Source: Leptodactylus fallax
Taxonomy: Eukaryota; Chordata; Amphibia; Anura; Leptodactylidae
NCBI GenBank assembly: GCA_947044405.1
Contig: CAMRHE010000067.1
Span: forward strand, 6,453,501 to 6,517,500
Direction: 5' to 3'
DNA: 64,000 bases
The notes beneath the pieces are model-generated. The model was not told where the DNA came from, did not search any database, and saw only the letters and a program-made list of their open reading frames with translations. Shown here in pieces: positions 60,242-64,000 of this stretch (position 1 is the first letter of the stretch; every line of letters begins with the position of its first letter). Position numbers and translations under genes: made by a program.

Positions 60242-60739
60242 GTTGCATTGGCATTGAATATCCTGGTAAAACATACTTTCTTTGCGCGGCATTGTCACAC
60301 TTACACTTTTTTGTGATATGTTGGATGTGTCTATTGGAATAAAATACATTACAATTGCTTCGTTCAAGTTTGGAGTCTTGTCTTATTCTTCTGCTTTATA
60401 CCCATAAGTTAAGCACTAATGTAGTATATATGCTATATAATATTTGTCCTTTTACAATACTGATGTTCCCTTATGTGGCGGGTAGGTACATCTACAGCCT
60501 CCTTCCTATAGGTATCACACTTTGCAGACATTTTCTTAGAACAAAATAACTTATTTTATAATAGTCAAATACAATAAAAATAGACATTCAAATACCGCAT
60601 ACTGTACATTTAACCAAAGGTCTAGCCTAAAGTGTCTAGGTTTATAATATTGGTCATAACATGGCGTACCAGGAAACCCCCAAACGTGACATGCAATGAC
60701 ACTTGTATTCACAGTTGGCATTTTATGGCAGAAGGGCAC

Positions 60740-60747
<8 letters not shown>

Positions 60748-60788
<41 letters not shown>
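60748..60788. repeat. (AT)n microsatellite, left flank of an insertion
   Basis: A clean AT run of about 40 bp before TGTGAGAG. Confidence 0.92.
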
Positions 60789-60791
<3 letters not shown>

Positions 60792-61278
60792 GAGAGTGTG
60801 AACCTAGAGGGCGCTGGTGAGCGACCCAAAACCAGGGTTAAAAAGGTCCTCAACCACACCCATAGGTGGGGCTTCACTCCAGAGGGAGTGCACACAGCAG
60901 GAGAGTGCTGCTGCCGACCTGCAGGGAGCAGGTAGATGGTAGACCAGTTAGAGACGGACAGGTGGTCTGTCCCAAATGGACTGGACTCTACAACGGACAT
61001 GGTTAAGCTCAGTGTGAGCCAGACTGCTGAGAAGGAACCTCAGTAAAGCTTCTTGCCCCCAGAAGTTAGTCAGGACTCAAGTAGTGAGGTATTGCCCTGT
61101 GTGTGGGCTAGGCTGTTTTGTTATTTTTGTTCCTGTTATCACTTACTAGCTGAATAAAACCATTTCTTTTGGATTGCCATTACCTGATATGCTGTTTATT
61201 TGGCACCCAGCGCCACCAACACCTCTGTGAAGTCCAGGAAGCTGCTACATTTGGTGCTAAACTACCCCCAATTGTCAC

Positions 61279-61279
<1 letters not shown>
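60789..61279 (+). mobile_element. LTR-like insertion (possible solo LTR)
   Basis: 491 bp begins TGTGAGAGTGTGAACC and ends CCCCAATTGTCACA, so it has TG...CA termini with TGTGA/TCACA inverted tips. It carries AATAAA at 61153-61158, about 125 bp before the end, where an LTR would have its poly(A) signal. It interrupts an AT microsatellite; AT repeats resume immediately after. No internal retroelement gene adjoins it. The AT flanks hide any target duplication. A TRIM or other short element is possible. Confidence 0.5.
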
Positions 61280-61334
<55 letters not shown>

Positions 61335-61335
61335 T
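61280..61335. repeat. (TA)n(CA)n microsatellite, right flank of an insertion
   Basis: TA run passing into CA; probably the other half of the array at 60748-60788. Confidence 0.9.
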
Positions 61336-62179
61336 ACAGTATATAGTTGTAGAATATTATAGGCAGAGGATTTCTGGCAATAGATAAACCGCAGCAGCCA
61401 AGTATTGCCCTGCTGGAAAGATGACATGCAAGAAAACACTTTTGACTGAGCTCACAATTATGGAAAAAGAAAACCTTTTTATCCTTAGATATCAAAAATG
61501 TGTGTCAAAGTACACCATGGCATAGGTACGCTAGGTATTCAATCTAAGGTTTTCTGATTATAATACTAGTGTCTCTTAGGTGACAGGGGGGTCTCTGGGT
61601 GCACCTTAGACACCAGACGGTTACTGCTACCTCTGCTGCCATTATGTCTATTCTATAGACAAAGAGGGGTCTTTCAGTGCCCCAAAATCAGCAGAATGTG
61701 ACTGCTAGCTCTGCATCCCCTATAGAAATGCCCCTGATAGCAGTTTTCAATACAGCTATTCTTTGTCGATTACACCTATTACTTGTACCACATGCTGTTG
61801 CTTGGAATTGTCTGGATCGATTACTAAAATCTTAAGACTGGTGAATTGCTGTACTACACAATCACCAAATCAGACTTTTCCTCCCAATACTTTCCGTGTA
61901 ATAAAGCAATAAACCATGTAAAATCAATAAAAACGGATCACAATGTTCTTTACTACAGATATAACTAGTCCAAAAACTAAATGTTTTCATAACTCTCAGA
62001 TCCAATAAGACGTAAATAAGCCAAAATTGTTTTTTATCTGGAAAAAACATCTTATTCAATACACAGTGGTTGGTTGGAATTGGCTTTTACAATTCTGATT
62101 GTTTCTTAATGAACTACTTTAAATATTTTAGGACAGGAAATTTTAGAAAAAAACATATCAAAAATGCCAGCAGGGTCAG

Positions 62180-62355
62180 GACACATGTACAAGTTTTTTA
62201 ATGCAGTTTTTGAAGTCAAAACCAGGAGATGATAGAGAGTAAAATTAGAAGTGCCATCTATAGATCCACACCACCATCTGTCCCTTATAGGTTCCCTCCC
62301 TTTTTGATCCACACCTCATTTTGGCTTCAAATACTTAATCAAAAAACCTGAACAT
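62180..62355. repeat. Fold-back repeat, sister of 35590-35760
   Basis: GTTTTTTAATGCAGTTTTTG and CATTTTGGCTTCAAATACTT are inverted arms around a CACACCACCATCTGTCC centre. A shortened MITE of another family follows directly. Confidence 0.5.
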
Positions 62356-62368
62356 GTTTCCTAACCCT

Positions 62369-62463
62369 AAGGCTAAAGTCCCACATTCGCTTGGCTCAAA
62401 AAAACGCTGCAAAATCTGCAACAAAAAAAACAGGTTTTCCACAATGTGGGGCCTCAGCCCTAG
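62369..62463. mobile_element. Shortened fold-back MITE, GCAACGTGGGG family
   Basis: Only about 95 bp. It has both outer ends (GGCTAAAGTCCCACATT and AATGTGGGGCCTCAGCC) and the GGCTCAAAAAA arm, but most of the centre is deleted. Confidence 0.65.
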
Positions 62464-62959
62464 TGTGTTTTTACTTAACATAGGTGAGTTCTATTCCACT
62501 GGGCATCATGTAATACATCACTTCCCCTGGGTCAGTGCTGCAGTGGATTGAAACCCTAGCCATCAGGTTATAATGCAGGTTGTCCCACGAATACGGTACC
62601 TTACATTCAACTTATGTATTGAAACAAAAAGGGATTGTCCAAAATGGACAACCCCTCTAAAACAGTAATGGAATACATGTTATTTCCATCATTACTATTA
62701 CTTATAGCTTTACAACATATGCACCAGTATGTGACTGCTACCTCTGCAACCCCTATGTCTATAATGTGACAGAGGGGTCTCACGAGGCCCCACAAGCAGC
62801 AGACTGTGACTGCTACCTCTGCAACCCCTATAGCAATGCCCATGATAGTAGCTTTCAATAACTTAGAGCAGTGTTTAACTTGGGTCCTCCAGACTCTGTG
62901 TGTGTACAGAGCTTTATAGGTATATGGTGAAATAGGTTTTGAAATATTTGATCTTGAGT

Positions 62960-62966
62960 GAAATGA

Positions 62967-63006
<40 letters not shown>

Positions 63007-63101
63007 ATAAAAGAAAGAAAGGGAGGGAGGAAGGAAGGAAGGGAGAGAGATAGAAAAGAAGGAAGGAAGGGGGGAGAGAGAGAGAGAGAGAGAGAGAGAG
63101 G

Positions 63102-63173
<72 letters not shown>

Positions 63174-63193
63174 AAAGAAAGGGAGGAAGGAAG

Positions 63194-63236
<43 letters not shown>

Positions 63237-63277
63237 AAAGAAGGAAGGAAGGAAGGGGGAGAGAGAGAGAGAGAGAG

Positions 63278-63348
<71 letters not shown>

Positions 63349-63451
63349 AAAAGATAAAGAAAGAGAGGGAGGGAGGAAGGAAGAGAAATAGATAGATAGA
63401 TACTGTAGATAGATAGATAGAGAGATAAGAAGGAAGGGGGAGAGAGAGAAA

Positions 63452-63519
<68 letters not shown>

Positions 63520-63525
63520 AAGAAA
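62960..63525 (+). repeat. Polypurine GAAA/GGAA/GA/GATA compound microsatellite
   Basis: About 565 bp almost wholly of purines on the plus strand, in blocks of GAAA, GGAA, GA and GATA. At least two block orders repeat (GAAA, GGAAG, GATA, GGAA, GA), so the array has higher-order repetition. Confidence 0.96.
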
Positions 63526-64000
63526 CATATTTTAACTATTTATGTGTGATATATCACCTAATGTTTGGTATAACATGTACATTTTTGCATTACTACTAGA
63601 TACTGCTGCTAACAACATTCTACCATCACCCTTTATAGCTTTACACCACCCTACCATCCACTAACTTACTGCACACTCTTGTAACAAAAAGGTCACTGTC
63701 AAAAATATACAGCCCTTCTAAAAATTATGAAGTAATGGTGGTTATTTCCTTCTTTACAAATACTTTTACAACAAATGTACAAGTTTAAAAAAAAAAAAAA
63801 GGAAAATGTTCAATTTTCAAACATTTTGAGATAACATACAATCCATATAACATATGATAAGATTACTGTTGTGTTGGTTAGTGCTATTCCAGGTTACATG
63901 ATGGAGTGCTTACTTAAACGCCTCCAGAACACATCGCCTCGGGCACCCTTATAATGTCCAGTAATTATAGTAGCCCATAATTAGATTTTGTTTTCCAATT

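Larger units (their letters stand above)
49891..64000 (-). other. PTPRN2: PTPRN2 intron (incomplete at window edge)
   Basis: Upstream of the juxtamembrane exon. It carries GATA arrays, TTAA-type elements, a complete DD38E Tc1, a deleted DD34E Tc1, two fold-back families, an LTR-like insertion and a polypurine tract. I searched for the membrane-span exon and did not see one. 52400-53700, 58810-59860 and 61340-62170 show no recognisable feature. Confidence 0.75.

Noticed and set aside
62914..63528. 204-residue open frame on the minus strand, rich in LSFFLSFF
   Set aside because: It is the translation of the GAAA/GA/GATA microsatellite; no non-repetitive domain.
49891..64000. Membrane-span exon of PTPRN2
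   Set aside because: No minus-strand stretch with a hydrophobic segment, matching family sequence and splice borders was found; it probably lies beyond the window.

Overview
The window looks like nuclear DNA from a vertebrate, most likely a frog or toad (Anura). It is AT-rich, has almost no coding content, and is full of Tc1 transposons, TTAA-flanked fold-back elements of the Kolobok/T2 type known from Xenopus, GATA/TATC microsatellites and hundreds-of-base palindromic MITEs. The anuran assignment is an inference from repeat types; the vertebrate assignment is secure from the gene.

The only host gene I can support is PTPRN2 (phogrin, IA-2beta), a receptor-type tyrosine-phosphatase-like protein of dense-core secretory granules. 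It lies on the minus strand. Six consecutive coding exons are visible, in transcript order 49890-49696, 28303-28156, 23291-23218, 11647-11570, 8247-8128 and 6994-6828. All have GT-AG borders, and every phase joins exactly, giving 227 full codons plus two bases of the next one without a gap. They cover the cytoplasmic juxtamembrane part and the N-terminal two thirds of the phosphatase-like domain, through the WPD-loop exon. The exon with the catalytic-cysteine loop lies beyond position 1, and the membrane-spanning and lumenal exons lie beyond 64000. The introns seen here are 1.1, 3.3, 11.6, 4.9 and 21.4 kb, with at least 6.8 and 14.1 kb at the two edges.

The introns are a layered record of transposition. 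1-6.8 kb holds TATC arrays, a complete Tc1 element with an open DD35E transposase (1858-3424) and a large fold-back element. 11.6-23.2 kb holds a LINE 3' fragment, a broken Tc1 (about 15945-16451) and a run of three TTAA elements (21334-22700). 28.3-49.7 kb holds an AT-rich tandem array, a decayed DD35E Tc1 split by a MITE with a readable target duplication, several fold-back families and strong hairpins. 49.9-64 kb holds GATA arrays, a complete and probably young DD38E Tc1 with 268-bp terminal repeats (55062-56691), an internally deleted DD34E Tc1 next to it (56702-57515), an LTR-like element inside an AT microsatellite (60789-61279) and a long polypurine tract (62960-63525).

No tRNA, rRNA, CRISPR array, promoter or operon was found. 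Most long open frames are artefacts of repeats or lie antisense to transposase. The best leads are three different Tc1 catalytic spacings in one locus, the transposase-carrying terminal repeats of the DD38E element, a dispersed hammerhead-like sequence module, and an unusual WPD-loop residue in the PTPRN2 exon.
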